Source of the DNA: Endomychus coccineus
Taxonomy: Eukaryota > Arthropoda > Insecta > Coleoptera > Endomychidae
Reading direction: 5' to 3'
Assembly: GCA_958510875.1 (NCBI GenBank)
Contig: OY294069.1
Span: 4,712,001 to 4,776,000 of the forward strand
DNA length: 64,000 bases
Shown one piece after another: positions 1-10,779 of this stretch (position 1 is the first letter of the stretch; each line of letters starts with the position of its first letter). Below the pieces are notes generated by a model. That model saw only the letters and a list, made by a program, of their open reading frames with translations, did no database searches and was not told the DNA's origin. Both the position numbers and the translations under genes were made by a program.

Positions 1-399
1 ATCTTGAACAGGGCTTAGGCCATTTCAGAATGATTAATTTATTGTTAATCGATCACCCTGCCTGAAAATAATCAATTCCGACAGAATGAGACCTTCCGTG
101 AATTTATATAGAATGATAACATACCGCGATGAATATATAGCTGCCGCTATTATAACATATATGTCAGGGCCTGATTCATTCAATTACCAATTCAAACAAT
201 ACTGAAATTAAACCGTACAATGAGGTTCACACCGCTAAAACCATTAATTTAAGAAAACGTGCAACCGAAATTGTGAATTCGCTCGCAGTCGTCATAGCAG
301 GATTCTGAAATCAGACATGTCGGGAATGAGGCTTGATTCCAGAGTTTTCAAGATTCTTGGGGTTTATTATTAATATAATATAAGGGGGCGGGGCATTGC
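1..399. other. No recognisable gene
   Basis: AT-rich sequence with no open frame, repeat or motif I can name. The GC-rich stretch from about 385 onward probably belongs to the LINE remnant that follows. Confidence 0.5.
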
Positions 400-1080
400 G
401 GTCACTTAATACCTAGGCCGAAGCCCTTTTCACCATTATCCCCCAGGTGAACGATTCCTAAAGAGGTTAACACAAATTTCGTGTTATATTATTTAAACGA
501 GTGTGTTCACCGAGTGCCCGAGGTGGAAAAAACCGCCACCTATACAACTCCCAGTATTGGAGGTTGTAGGGGTTAATGCCCTGAAGCCGAATCGCTAAGG
601 TTGATCCTATGGAGGTGATAGTTAAACGGTCCGTGTCCTGTGAGTATCTGTGTCAGCAGTTTGGCATCGGTTCCTCACTTACTGCGACCAGTCTTCCCTA
701 ATTTGCTGTCCAATCCGCCTGCAACCTAATTTCCACTCTTCCGATTGTTGTGTTCTGACCCATCAGTTAATTGTCTCTGTGATGTTACTCCACTCTGGTT
801 CGGGACGTATTAGGGGCTCTATAGCCCCCAGCTCTTCAAGCTCATCGGCTATTTCGTTTCATTATTCCAGAGTGACCCGGAACCCAGAATAGGGTGTGCT
901 TGCCTTCGTCTCCGCCAAGATTATTCAGCGTGTTGATGCACTCCCACACCAGCTTTGATGTTATTCTCCTGGTACCCAGAGCAGCAAGGATTGACTTGCT
1001 GTCTGTGCATATACTGATGTGTTAGCGCCAGTTTCTCCGCTTGGAGAATGGCGGCGTGTTTGCCCAAAAGTATAAAAACT
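400..1080 (-). pseudogene. LINE retrotransposon 3' part with RNase H domain, broken
   Basis: Read on the minus strand, this is the RNase H and C-terminal region of an I/jockey-type LINE polyprotein. Around 1010-840 the frame gives ICTDSKSILAAL (with an RNase H aspartate), a following helix around LVWECINTL, then FWVPGHSGI, the usual RNase H histidine motif. A one-base shift near 850 is needed to continue into NEIADELEELG. Further downstream (640-560) comes TGHGPFNYHLHRI, the post-RNase H segment that in many LINEs reads TGH....HL.RI. The frame is interrupted several times and no reverse transcriptase is adjacent, so this is a dead 3' fragment. Pieces at 19.4-19.7, 26.3 and 54.4-54.9 kb may come from the same or a related family. 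The identification as a LINE is firm; the clade is an inference. Confidence 0.72.
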
Positions 1081-2472
1081 GGGGACTTACTCCCAGTTAT
1101 TTAGAAACACAGAACGATCAAACAGATACAATGAAATATCTGTAATACTATAAGGTTCTAGCAATCCCAAATTTTGTTAACCACTTCAATATCAACATTT
1201 ATAATATTTTATAAGGGTAGTCTTTATATTAATTGCTGGACCCCTTTGTACCAAACTAAGTTCACCTCCATTATTTAGGTATATAGGGTATTTGCCGGAG
1301 GCAATTCATTATATTTGCATTGATCTTATGCTGTAGCTTCATTCAGTTGTGTTTCCGACTCAGTTTATGGTGTAAACTGAACAATTCGTGAGGCGATACA
1401 TAAAATTGAAAATTTACATTGAATCAATTGTTCGTAATGGAAATCAAAACTCATTGAATTAAACAAAAACCGTACCTACAGACTTTTCTCTATTGTTATT
1501 CATCATCAGAAATAGTAAGGGATTGAAAGAGAGCGGATTTTTCTCAATTATTATTTTCAAAATGCCGAAACTATTCTCAATATATAGGTCGAATATCCCT
1601 TTTCTTGACTAAGAATGAAAGTTGTCTATTACATACGCAAATAATGTATTTTAGATGTATATGTTGAATTAGAAAATTTGTTAGTTAGAAAGTTGTCATC
1701 AATTATGCTGGAAACGTAGTTCTAGTATCTTATTGTTTAGTTAGTTATTGTATAACTAACGCAATTGTAATAAACGGATGGGATCAAGACCACACAATTA
1801 CTTATGTAACTTATGCAACTTCTTATACACAATAATACTTCTTCAAGAGCTCATATTAATGGAAACTGTAATACCTGTAAATCTAGGCGCGTGATGGATA
1901 CCTCAATAGTTCCTGAACTAGAGTAGGTAGTTGTTAGGGATTTGCGATTATGAATCGATTCAAAAGAGTCGATGTATCGGAAAAAATTAATCGATCCAAA
2001 TCATTTAAATTATTTGATGAAACGTTGGTTTTGATTATTCTATTTGAAGAACATCGTGTAATTTCGATGCCGACCTCTACCAAGCGATAGTGCAACTTCG
2101 ATTATAAATTCAAATTCATACCATTCGAAAGCCATAAATGCTAAACAGCATACTCTTTTATAGAAGATCGGTCATCAGCCAAAAGATCGTAGCATTTTTC
2201 TGTATTTAATGTTTTCAATAAATTGCATATTGCGTAATTAATAATTGTGAAGTTATCAACTATTTTGCATATCGAAACTTACCCTTATGGCTATAAACAA
2301 ATAAAAGTATTTTTCAGAGTTTTTTTAATTAATTGCGTTCTTTGCGATGTATTGGTAAACATTTAACGATTAATTAATCGATTCAAACTATGAAGTTGCG
2401 ATTCGAATCGATTCATTGAGAATTTTGTCCATTCCTAGTTAGAGTTTTGTCCAGCTACACTTATTTTCGCAT
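1081..2472. other. No recognisable gene
   Basis: About 1.4 kb of AT-rich DNA without a convincing coding frame on either strand. I see no inverted or tandem repeat of note. Confidence 0.5.
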
Positions 2473-2480
2473 GACGAATG

Positions 2481-2811
2481 CAGAGGCGTAGCGGAGGAGG
2501 GCTAGAGTGCACTGGCCCGGCCGGATATGATGGGAGATCTGTTAAGTTTTGTAAAAAAAGGTAAATTCGGGTCACTCAAATTCGTAATTTTTGCAGAAAA
2601 TTTTCGTGTTTTATTTGTATACTGTAAAAAGAAACAATGACCCCTATCTATTATAAATTGAGCTACCGAGTAGCGATCATTAGAGTGACTGAACATTTTT
2701 ATATGTATAGTTGTATTTAGCAATGTTAGATTTTTTGGTCGCCCAGTATTTACTGGAGGGAGGGAGTATGAGCCGGGAGCTCATTAATGCTTTATCCTCG
2801 CTACGTCTCTG
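2481..2811. mobile_element. Non-autonomous hAT element (MITE)
   Basis: A 331-bp element with short terminal inverted repeats. It starts CAGAGGCGTAGCGGAGG and ends CCTCGCTACGTCTCTG, matching the CAG.GGCGTA style of hAT termini. It is flanked by an 8-bp target-site duplication with one mismatch: gacgaatg at 2473-2480 and gacaaatg at 2812-2819. Eight-base duplications are the hAT hallmark. The interior has no transposase; the short open frame on the minus strand looks incidental. Its termini differ from those of the hAT copy at 20,718-22,182, so a different hAT lineage probably mobilised it. Confidence 0.82.
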
Positions 2812-2819
2812 GACAAATG

Positions 2820-3690
2820 AAACCATGAATACAATTAATAAAAATTAATTAGGTCGTTATAATGAAGTTAAACTTAGATATGTATATTTATTATTCAACG
2901 ATCTGATAATTGTTTCGTCGCAGAATATATATATGCTGCTCCATATAGTGGAGCAATTTTAAATAATCTAATTTAATATATTCCAGTTGTATATCAAATT
3001 TTCAGTAACATTGGTAATTTCAACATTCTAAAAGTTTGTAAGTGATTTAGAAAATATTTGTAACGTAGCTATTAGTAGTGATTTGAAACTATGGACCAAA
3101 CGATGCATCTATATGATTTCAATTACCTATAAAAACATTGATACTTTTGTAGATATGCCCATTCGTGTCTTAAAAAAAAGAAATTGTGAGATAAGCTCAC
3201 TACAAACTAATATGAGCTTGAATGTATGCCTTTTTGAACTGATTGACCTATACTGATGTTCTAAATGGCTATTATCAAAATAAAACTTTAAAAGCTTTCC
3301 AGTTTCTTCACATAACCACTGACAAAAATTGAGCTATATAACTACTATTACTATGATAAACCAAAGAATGATCCGTGAGAAATGTCAATACCCATGTAAA
3401 AATAATGATATTTTTGACAGATATTAGTTACTATTGTGAATTATGTGCCATTATAGATATTATAAATATATGTGTGAATTTAAAATATTTTTGTATATTG
3501 ACAAATAAATTTTTAAAGTGTTACTATGTTTGTGTTTACCTTTTACTCATCTGGCTATACATTCAGAATCCAATTTCTATTTTGCCAATTCACCTAGACA
3601 TGCAATTTTGGAGCTAAACAACAATTGATTTTTTCTACGGATGCTATACAATGTGCCACTTCTCTCATAGCTTTCATACGTTCAAAAAGT
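2820..3690. other. No recognisable gene
   Basis: Very AT-rich sequence with only short chance open frames (for example 3375-3617). No repeat or motif recognised. Confidence 0.5.
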
Positions 3691-3700
3691 GAGAAGTATC

Positions 3701-3795
3701 CGCCAATACAGTGAGATATAATTTCTCACAGTGAGATATAATTTCTCACAGTGAGATATAATTTCTCACAGTGAGAAATAATTTCTCACTGTTAT
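3701..3795. repeat. 20-bp tandem repeat with internal palindrome
   Basis: About four and a half head-to-tail copies of a 20-bp unit, cagtgagatataatttctca; the last copy differs (gagaaata instead of gagatata). Each junction forms TTTCTCACAGTGAGA, so the array is a string of small palindromes. It lies about 240 bp before the tyrosine-recombinase start codon. The same TTTCTCAC/GTGAGAAA words recur in the large palindrome just after that gene (5295-5412), so the two may be terminal parts of one element. Confidence 0.85.
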
Positions 3796-4033
3796 CACGA
3801 TAACCCAAGTCAGTCATGAATTGTTACATGTCAGATTGATATGACACGTTCTCCACGTTGACAACGCTACGCCGACGATTCGCGTGCAATATCCAAGTAG
3901 GCCATTATTGGCGTTTCTATAACAACAAAACCGAAGCACTGCATAATTATTGCTGTCAACTTACCCAACGAAAATAGTTTTATTGTTATTTGTTATAATA
4001 TAAACAGTTCAGATTCATTAAATATTGAATATA

Positions 4034-5198
4034 ATGGAATACGAAGATTTAGAGTCGGAAAATACACCTCCAGAAATTATTCAGAAAGCAATAGATGTTT
4101 GCAATAATTTGCTACCAAGCACAAAAAGAGAAAAATATGAAATCGCTTACAGAAACTTTATGGACTGGAAAATGAAAGCCAAGATAAATTCTTGTTCCGA
4201 AAATACCTTGTTAGTTTATTTTGAAGAGTTGTCAAGAAGATTGAAATCATCAACATTATGGTCTCAGTACTCGATGCTAAGGAGTACCTTAATGATTAAA
4301 AACTGTGTTGATATATCAAAATACGTAAAACTACGTGCATTTTTAAAACGCAAATCTGAAAAATATGTTCCAAAACAGTCAAAAACATTAACTTCTGAAG
4401 AAATTCAACAATTTTTAAAAGATGCACCTGATGAAAAGTATTTGCTGATAAAGGTATGAATTGAAAATTTTTAAATTGTTATCGGAAAATGAATGTTTGG
4501 TTTTGATTTCAGGCTGCTTTAGCTATTGGCCTTACAGGGGACATGCCGTTGTGATGAACTTCGAAAATTAAAAATTGATGACATGGAAGATCTTAATTCG
4601 GCCCTTTTAATAAAATTACCCGATACTAAAACCAAGGTTCCTAGAAATTTCACAGTCACTGGAGAATTCTACCAAATTTACAAAAAATATGTGAGGCTTC
4701 GACCATGCACAAATGAAACACGTTTTTTTTTTAAATTACAAAAATAGCAAATGTACGAAACAGCCTGTGGGGATAAATAAATTTGGCACCATGGCGAAAG
4801 AAATAGCGAAATTTTTGCAATTACCTAACCCTGAATTATATACTGGCCACTGTTTTCGAAGGTCATCTGCGACTATTTTAGTTAATGCAGGGGCAGATCT
4901 TTTAACTTTAAAACGCCATGGGAGTTGGAAATCCAGCAATGTTGCTGAATCTTATATCGACAACTCCATAGCTAACAAAATGAAAATTTCAAAAAGTATA
5001 GTAGAATCCATTCAGCCTCCAGTGCCATTAGAACTTGAACACAACAATGCTGTGGAAGCTCAGTACGTTTCCCCATCAACTTCAACTTCGACCGCAGCTA
5101 ATATTTCAATTACCGAAAACATGTTGAAACAAAACAACCTACCAGGAATTACTTTACAAAATAGTTCAAATATAACTGTTAATTACTATTTTACATAA
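4034..5198 (+). pseudogene. Crypton-like tyrosine recombinase, probably inactivated by two frameshifts
   Basis: Two exons separated by a 59-bp intron (4454-4512, GT-AG). Exon 1 (4034-4453) encodes an N-terminal helical core-binding region ending in TLTSEEIQQFLKDAP. Exon 2 carries the catalytic domain with residues expected of a tyrosine recombinase: an arginine in CRCDELRKL, the H-x-x-R box in GHCFRR, a histidine/tryptophan in LKRHGSW, and the nucleophile tyrosine in VAESYID. The C-terminal tail is low-complexity Ser/Thr. Two +1 frame changes are needed: one at about 4528-4537 just after the splice site, one in the ten-T run near 4726-4735. The second could be a sequencing or polishing error; the first is less easily explained that way. 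I take 4034 as the start because it is the first ATG of the open frame. The fold suits Crypton-type DNA transposons or a domesticated derivative. It is not a DIRS element, as no reverse transcriptase is nearby. Confidence 0.75.
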
Positions 5199-5294
5199 AA
5201 TATAAAAATGAGTTAATGACATACAAGTATTATTATTGTATATGTATTTTAATTTTCAATACTTGAAAACAACGCATCCGTAGAAAAAGTACAA

Positions 5295-5412
5295 TGTACA
5301 ATTCGTGAGAAAACGACATATTTCTCACTCGCTTGATTTGCGGCACGAGCCGATCGTGCCAACAAACTTCTGCGCTAGTGAGAAATATGTCGTTTTTCTC
5401 ACTTGTTGTACA
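5295..5412. repeat. Nested palindrome downstream of the tyrosine recombinase
   Basis: Two arms of about 40 bp form a nearly perfect inverted repeat. The left arm starts TGTACAATTCGTGAGAAA and the right arm ends TTTTTCTCACTTGTTGTACA; both contain CGACATATTTCTCACT or its complement. The 40-bp loop contains a second palindrome, GGCACGA...TCGTGCC. The structure begins about 97 bp after the recombinase stop codon and shares the GTGAGAAA word with the tandem repeat at 3701-3795. It could be an element terminus, a recombinase recognition site, or a strong transcriptional hairpin. Confidence 0.85.
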
Positions 5413-5689
5413 ATATACTATTGTTGCTATCTCATTTAACGCCGGCCTATACCTCAGTCGGTACTTGGCTCGACAGAGGAAGAAGCAGCATGTAAACCAA
5501 TACACTACCGAAGACTGTAGAAAAATTGATTCATAATTCCCTACTTTAAAAAAATGTTTCACGTACAAATGATATATTTCTTCGCTATTTATGACAAACC
5601 TATCAACAGATACCCCCAGACACAACAGTTCTTTACACCCGCAACCACACAAGTTCATCATAAAAATAAAGATCAAAGCTTATCGAATA

Positions 5690-6080
5690 CCCGAATGGTT
5701 CCCTTTCGTTTGGCTCCCAAACATAAAATGAAGCTGGATTCTATCCAGAAGAGAGCTATTCGTTTGTTTGAAGATGTCACACTTAGGAGTTCATTGACTT
5801 CTCTAGAAAATCGCAGAAAGGTGGGAGATCTCCCTTTTTTCTATAGATATTTCCATGGTCGGTGATCATCAGAAATCTAGTCTGTTGTGCCACCACGAGT
5901 GACTAGACGAACTGAAACTATTCACCCCTTCATTGTGCTCGAGCCCTGCCGAACTTCTAACTAACAGACTTCAGTGAAGTCTTTCCCTATGGCTATAACC
6001 TCCAAACCGTCAAGAAAAATTCGAATGTCTATCTAATCTTCCAACATTCCACCGCTGGCTAACACGATGTTCTTCGTACA
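5690..6080 (+). pseudogene. LINE (CR1/jockey-like, no RNase H) C-terminal fragment
   Basis: The plus strand encodes LDSIQKRAIRLFEDVTL, then RRKVGDLPFFYRYFHGR. Out of frame it continues through a segment resembling a LINE C-terminus and ends around YGYNLQTVKKN. This block (APKHxxKLDSIQKRAIRL ... FYRYFHG ... LPNEVFPYGYNLQTFKKN) recurs at 22.6-23.0 kb (-) and 53.7-54.0 kb (+), so all three are copies of one LINE family. Only the last 130 or so codons remain, with stops, so it is a truncated dead copy. Confidence 0.7.
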
Positions 6081-6089
6081 TCCCGCGCT

Positions 6090-8720
6090 ACACGAGAGGC
6101 CATAAGTCCTTTTAAAAGCTAAGAGATGGCGCTCGTAGTACCGAAACACTCGTGTTTCTTGTTTCTAACCGGTACCGTCATGCCATAGCGTTGCCATCCG
6201 TGTTTGCCATATCCATCGATTGGTTTCATTTTTACGAGCGTTCAAATTGAAAACACAAGTGGCGAAAATCGTTCGACAGGACGGGACTACGCCAGAAATG
6301 ATGAACAAAATTCACGTTATGGCTGATGTTGAAGAGGCGCCGACCGAAGTATATCGTACCAAAAGGGAATTATGTTGAAAAATAGAAATAAATGAACGCA
6401 TAATAATGTGATTTGTAAAAATTTTAATGAACTTATTGACCAATCCTCGTTTATTGATATCCCTGAGATTTATTAGGCGCCTAATATTTGAAGATACACT
6501 TCCTGGAGCGAATATAACTTGGAGTTTTGACGTATCTCAGTTAGGTTATCTCGTACACTCTCTTATACAAGTTATAGGAAAAACCCAACCGGTTAATCGA
6601 ATTTATTTTCAATTTTATACAAATAAGATATTTACGACATATTGTTATTTTGATAATAATGGACATACGATTTGTGGTTTATGATTGATGTAGTCACATT
6701 ATGAATGGAATTCTTCGTAAAGTAAATTACCTTATTGACTATTAAAGATACTTAATCCCGTTTCTGGGAATTCTGGTTGACCAAGAATAATGACGTCGTA
6801 AACATATTGTTTCATTCATCATTTACTAATTGGTAATCCTGATAAACCACTATTTACTTTCATAAATCCATCATCAAATAACTGCATCGTATTGAGCTTT
6901 GATATATTCCTATTTACTTAACATGTTTCGTTGCACAGCAATATCGTCAGCGATATTTCTAACACTAAACAAACCTACCATTTGTGCCTTGACATAATTT
7001 ATTTACAAATAAATTAAAGCGTGATATTGTCTGCGTTTATGCGCAAACAGATTTTCTTGGGCCTAGAGCTCATCATCGGTATTTAGAGTTACACCCAAAT
7101 AGAAGGTAGCCAAATCGAAAGCTATTTCAAGACCTTTTCGATCGAATTGGAGATACTGGTACTTTTCGTCCTGAAAGGGACATCAGGCGCACTATTATAG
7201 TGAAGTCAAGTTGTCTTATTTTTTCGTGTTCTGGTGTAGTGACCCGACGCAAAATGTTCCTATTGATAAGACTAACAATACGCTAAAATTTCTATTAGAA
7301 TTATTTGGTGTAACCCTTTCGTTTATGCAAAAAACAGGTTTTTAACCGTTTTTCTTAGGTGGTTTGGGAGTTTTTTTTTGGGCCTCTTATACTATTGGCT
7401 AAGGTTTGAGATTTGAACCCTTTTATTGTCGATGTTTGAAAAACCTGCAGTTTGAATTTCATGAAGTTTGGGTCGTCCCCCCCCTTTGAAATTAATTTTA
7501 TTTTTTTAGAAAAAATTTACGCTATCTTGGGCAAATTTTGACCAAATTGTGTGAAAGTAGGTCATAATAAATACAAAAAGCTGTATCAGCTTAACTTAAA
7601 ATTAATTTTAGTCAATTTTTTGAAAATATCCAAACTGCCCCCAACTAGCGAAAAAATCCTAGGATACTCTGCTTAGCGTCAAATGTAAGGTTATTTTAAT
7701 ATGCTTTAACATAATGTATGGCAAGTTATACGTTTTTCAATTTCATGACATTTTTGGCCATTTACGGTATATAGTTCTTTTCACATTAAAACCTAGTCGG
7801 GGCTGCTGCGCGCCAGAAAATCCTCCTACCCTCCCCCCTTTCGGTATGTAGCTTCAGATTCCCAAATCATGTGCCCCAAAAAGTCTTATTGAACCCAGAA
7901 TAACTGCTTCCTACATCCGGTCTATCAAAATCTGCTTACAAGTTCGAACGCAGCGAAGACCGAAATCCGCCCAAAACACCGATGATCACGATCTGGTGGT
8001 ACAGAGCTTCCTTACAATAACTGATTGTTGAGGTTTCAATTGATATTATGGGCTAAAACCTTTATAGTGCATCTTGAGACTCGAATGTTCGCCCGCTGCC
8101 GGCAGTTCTGATACTGCCAACTACGGTCCTGCGTAGGTTTACATCAATCAACGGAATTCCCGGTAGGTGAAAATGCACTTCGAGAAAATAATCTTGAAAC
8201 TGGAAAATTTTACGTTATCCCTTCTTTTGACGTCTGACGGATCAAGATCGTAGGCAACTCATTAACATAATAATGAACTCTACCGGACGATGTTGGTTTC
8301 ATGGAGAATGTATTCAGTTAAAGTCAGTGTATTTTCGTTAGTCATCGATAACACATAAAACAAACCTGTTCGACGACTCGAAGAATTGCTGATTTTATTT
8401 GAATTAGTTGTGTGTTGTAGTACTCTATTGTGTTGCGTTCACTATCTGCCTTCAATCAAACGAGTTTCATAATTTTCATCATCACAGGCAAGGGCCAAGG
8501 TGCGTATTATATTTACAATTGAGCATTGAGTGTTTTAGAGGGTAGCATCAAACGTAGATTGAAGAAAGTTACAAATATGCTTCACTTTCTTGTGTTTGTT
8601 ATTGATAATTACAAGTGTCTATTCGCTTCAATTGAATCAATGCTATAATCAGAAATATGATTTGGAATGTTTGTGATAACCACAAGAAGTGATTTTGAAC
8701 ATATTATTCTCCCTTAAATT
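6090..8720. other. No recognisable gene; probably old repeats
   Basis: 2.6 kb with no convincing coding frame. The open frame at 6427-6684 has no features I recognise. Around 7350-7650 there are homopolymer-rich stretches suggestive of old repeat DNA. AGATGGCGC occurs at 6124-6132. Confidence 0.45.
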
Positions 8721-8724
8721 ACTA

Positions 8725-9098
8725 TGAGAGGCCCTTTCGGCTACTAAGTAGCCATCATCAGACTAAACTAAATTGTAAATCAAAATGTGTGGGTTTGGAT
8801 ACTAGTTGGGGATAGTAATGTAAACAAGGGGTTTAATAAATTGCGTTTTCGTTTATACATTTCCATCCCTTCTAAATTACCTAGAAATTTGTTTGTACTG
8901 TGTTTTAATAGTAATGAATTTTTTTTGAGAAACGGTGTGACCTGTATCCAAAATATGTTCGGCTATCGCTAATTTTTCATCATTATTTTTCTTTATATGG
9001 GCAAAATGTTCCTTATAACGAGTTAAAATGTCCTTCCAGTTTGACCCACATAGATTTTGGAAAGTCACAATTGATTTTGTAAATCCCAGATTTGTCAA
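8725..9098 (-). mobile_element. Penelope-like element 3' end (left half of a head-to-head pair)
   Basis: On the minus strand from about 9098 the sequence gives DKSGIYKI (GIY of a GIY-YIG endonuclease; slightly decayed), then LTRYKEHFAHIKKNN and LAIAEHILDTGHT. That order is typical of the C-terminal GIY-YIG domain of Penelope-like reverse transcriptases. A non-coding tail follows, ending in a hammerhead-like motif (8728-8764). The reverse transcriptase itself is missing. The copy abuts an opposite-strand copy of the same 3' region at about 9098, so the two are joined head to head. The minus frame is open for 100 codons but is not a full domain. Confidence 0.7.
8728..8764 (-). ncRNA. Hammerhead ribozyme core, partly decayed
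   Basis: Minus strand: CTGATGA (8761-8755), one extra T, a 5-bp stem II GGCTA/TAGCC, GAAA (8738-8735), then G-GGC-CTC. That can form a two-pair stem III with predicted cleavage after 8728. Stem I is poor here, so activity is doubtful. It is the counterpart of the better-preserved motif at 9499-9553. Confidence 0.55.
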
Positions 9099-9600
9099 CC
9101 AGTTTATAGATATAAGATGTAAGAACAAGCTAAAACATCGTTTAGGCAACACCTTTGATAAAGTTTCCGATTTCGACAAATCTGGGATTTAAAAACTCAA
9201 TAGTGAGTCATGTTCAAAATGCTATGTGGGTCAAACTACAAGGAACATTTTAACTCATCATAAGGAACATTTAGCCCATATAAAAAAAAATCATGGTGAA
9301 AAATCAGCGATAGCCGAACACATTTCTCAAAAAGTTTATCACCTTAAAAACACATTACAGACAAATTTCTAGGTAATTTGGAGGGGATGGTAAAAGCAAT
9401 TTATTAAATTTTGATTTATCTCCAGCTGAGGGTAACCCATTGTTTACATTATTATCCCCAACTAGTATTTAAACATGCACCTTTTTTTATTTATAATTTA
9501 CTTTACTCTGATGATGGCTACTTGATAGCCGAAAGGTCCTCAGTACTTAAGTAGTAGTTTTAGTGAATAGGGGTGATTATTTCTTATCAATAAGGTTATA
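9098..9600 (+). mobile_element. Penelope-like element 3' end (right half of the pair)
   Basis: Plus strand: FDKVSDFDKSGI, a stop, then CSKCYVGQTTRNILTHHKEH and LAHIKKNHGEKSAIAEHI. This is a GIY-YIG endonuclease domain with the C-x-x-CY-GQT-R segment well preserved. The 3' non-coding tail holds a hammerhead ribozyme (9499-9553). The left copy mirrors it: aaatcccagatttgtc near 9080 pairs with gacaaatctgggattt near 9173. The same family also occurs at 41,715-42,060. The reverse transcriptase domain is absent and there are in-frame stops, so the copy is 5'-truncated and dead. Confidence 0.75.
9499..9553 (+). ncRNA. Hammerhead ribozyme in Penelope-like element 3' tail
   Basis: CTGATGA (9508-9514), one extra T, stem II GGCTA/TAGCC with loop CTTGA, then GAAA (9531-9534) and GGTCCTC. 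The last part can form a minimal stem III (A-G/C-T with loop GTC) and leaves a C before the predicted cleavage site (after 9541). Stem I forms in two blocks: ACT (9505-9507) with AGT (9542-9544), and TACTT (9499-9503) with AAGTA (9549-9553), with an internal loop between. Minimal hammerheads are known from Penelope-like elements, which fits the context. The extra T after CTGATGA departs from the textbook core but is shared by the second family at 42.7 kb. Confidence 0.75.
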
Positions 9601-10700
9601 ATGTACCCACAGTGTGAACTTTTTAACTTGGTATGTATCAGGGCTATAAAAGGGTTCACAAATTATGGAATTTATTAATTACTGAAGGATGATAAGTGAA
9701 ACGTTTGAATTTTATTGTATTTGAAGGTAATGACTCTAATTTGGGTAGTTGGCTACGTTCCAATTTCTTTTTTGCTTAGAAATTAAATTATTGATCAAAG
9801 ATTCATCGTAACTATTGTCCAACGCCATGCTGAAAGTTTTCAACTTCGTTGTTAAAATTTTTCTGGCTCAAAGGGACGTTCAATAATCTATGAGCAAGAC
9901 TTTATATCTAAATGGTGCAGCTTAATCTGCTAAATTTCAATGAAACGGAAATGTTGTTGAACAATCAATCAGATACCTATTAGTACATTGTTATATACAT
10001 TCATGATATGAAATAATACTGCGAGGAACGTTTCATTAAAAACAGGAAATAAATGATTTAAATATATTATTATATTCTAACCTTAAATTTATTTGCCGCA
10101 GTAAATATAGTACCATGAAATAAACATAGGATGGTCATTATATCTTTGGAGATAAAACATAGATTTTCTTTTGTATCCAGATGCATTCGAAAAATCTCCA
10201 GGAAAAGATATTAATTTTACCAGGGAACACTTTGATGTCTTTTGATCTACTAATATTTAGACAACAAACTATAAAGAAGTTCACACTGTAGATATACTAT
10301 AACATTATAAATTATCATTATCCTCTAAAAATACTATTAATGTACTCAGGATATTTCGGCTACCAAGTAGTATAGGATATAGGTGATCGATTCTTATTTA
10401 TAGTAAATATTTAGCTATCGAGAAACATATATGGTACGATTGGGGTCAGAGAATGTTTGAAGCCTTATAATGTGAGCGTGTGTGTGTTCATCTAATGTTT
10501 ATTAAGACGGAGTAAGCGTAGCGAATGAATGTGGTTATATGGCAAATGTGTTCTCGTTTAGCGGCCAAACGATGCATGCAATTCACCTGACATTTTGGCA
10601 CAAACTAGATATCGACATTTACTGGCATAAAAATTCGTTGTAATACCTCGAGCTGTTTCCGAGTAATAGAGCAAAGTGGTCCTTCGAAATAATCGACGCT
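9601..10700. other. No gene; small Penelope-tail remnant
   Basis: AT-rich DNA without a coding frame. At 10,330-10,380 the minus strand contains CTACTTGGTAGCCGAAA followed by ATCCTGAGTAC. This matches stem II, GAAA and the cleavage side of the hammerhead tail at 9499-9553, so it is a decayed fragment of the same Penelope family. Confidence 0.5.
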
Positions 10701-10779
10701 ATTCGATTAGTTAACTATTTTGGCCGATTGTAGAGAGAAATAGTGATAAATGATCGAGATTGACATATGCGAAAAAAAA

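Noticed and set aside
3701..3795. 20-bp palindromic repeats as a CRISPR
   Set aside because: Units are head to tail without spacers.
6260..6370. KIVRQDGTTPEMMNKIHVMA reminiscent of the mariner TTPE..DKIH.M segment
   Set aside because: The match is only about ten residues and the sequence on both sides does not continue as mariner, unlike the clear fragment at 28,076-28,255.
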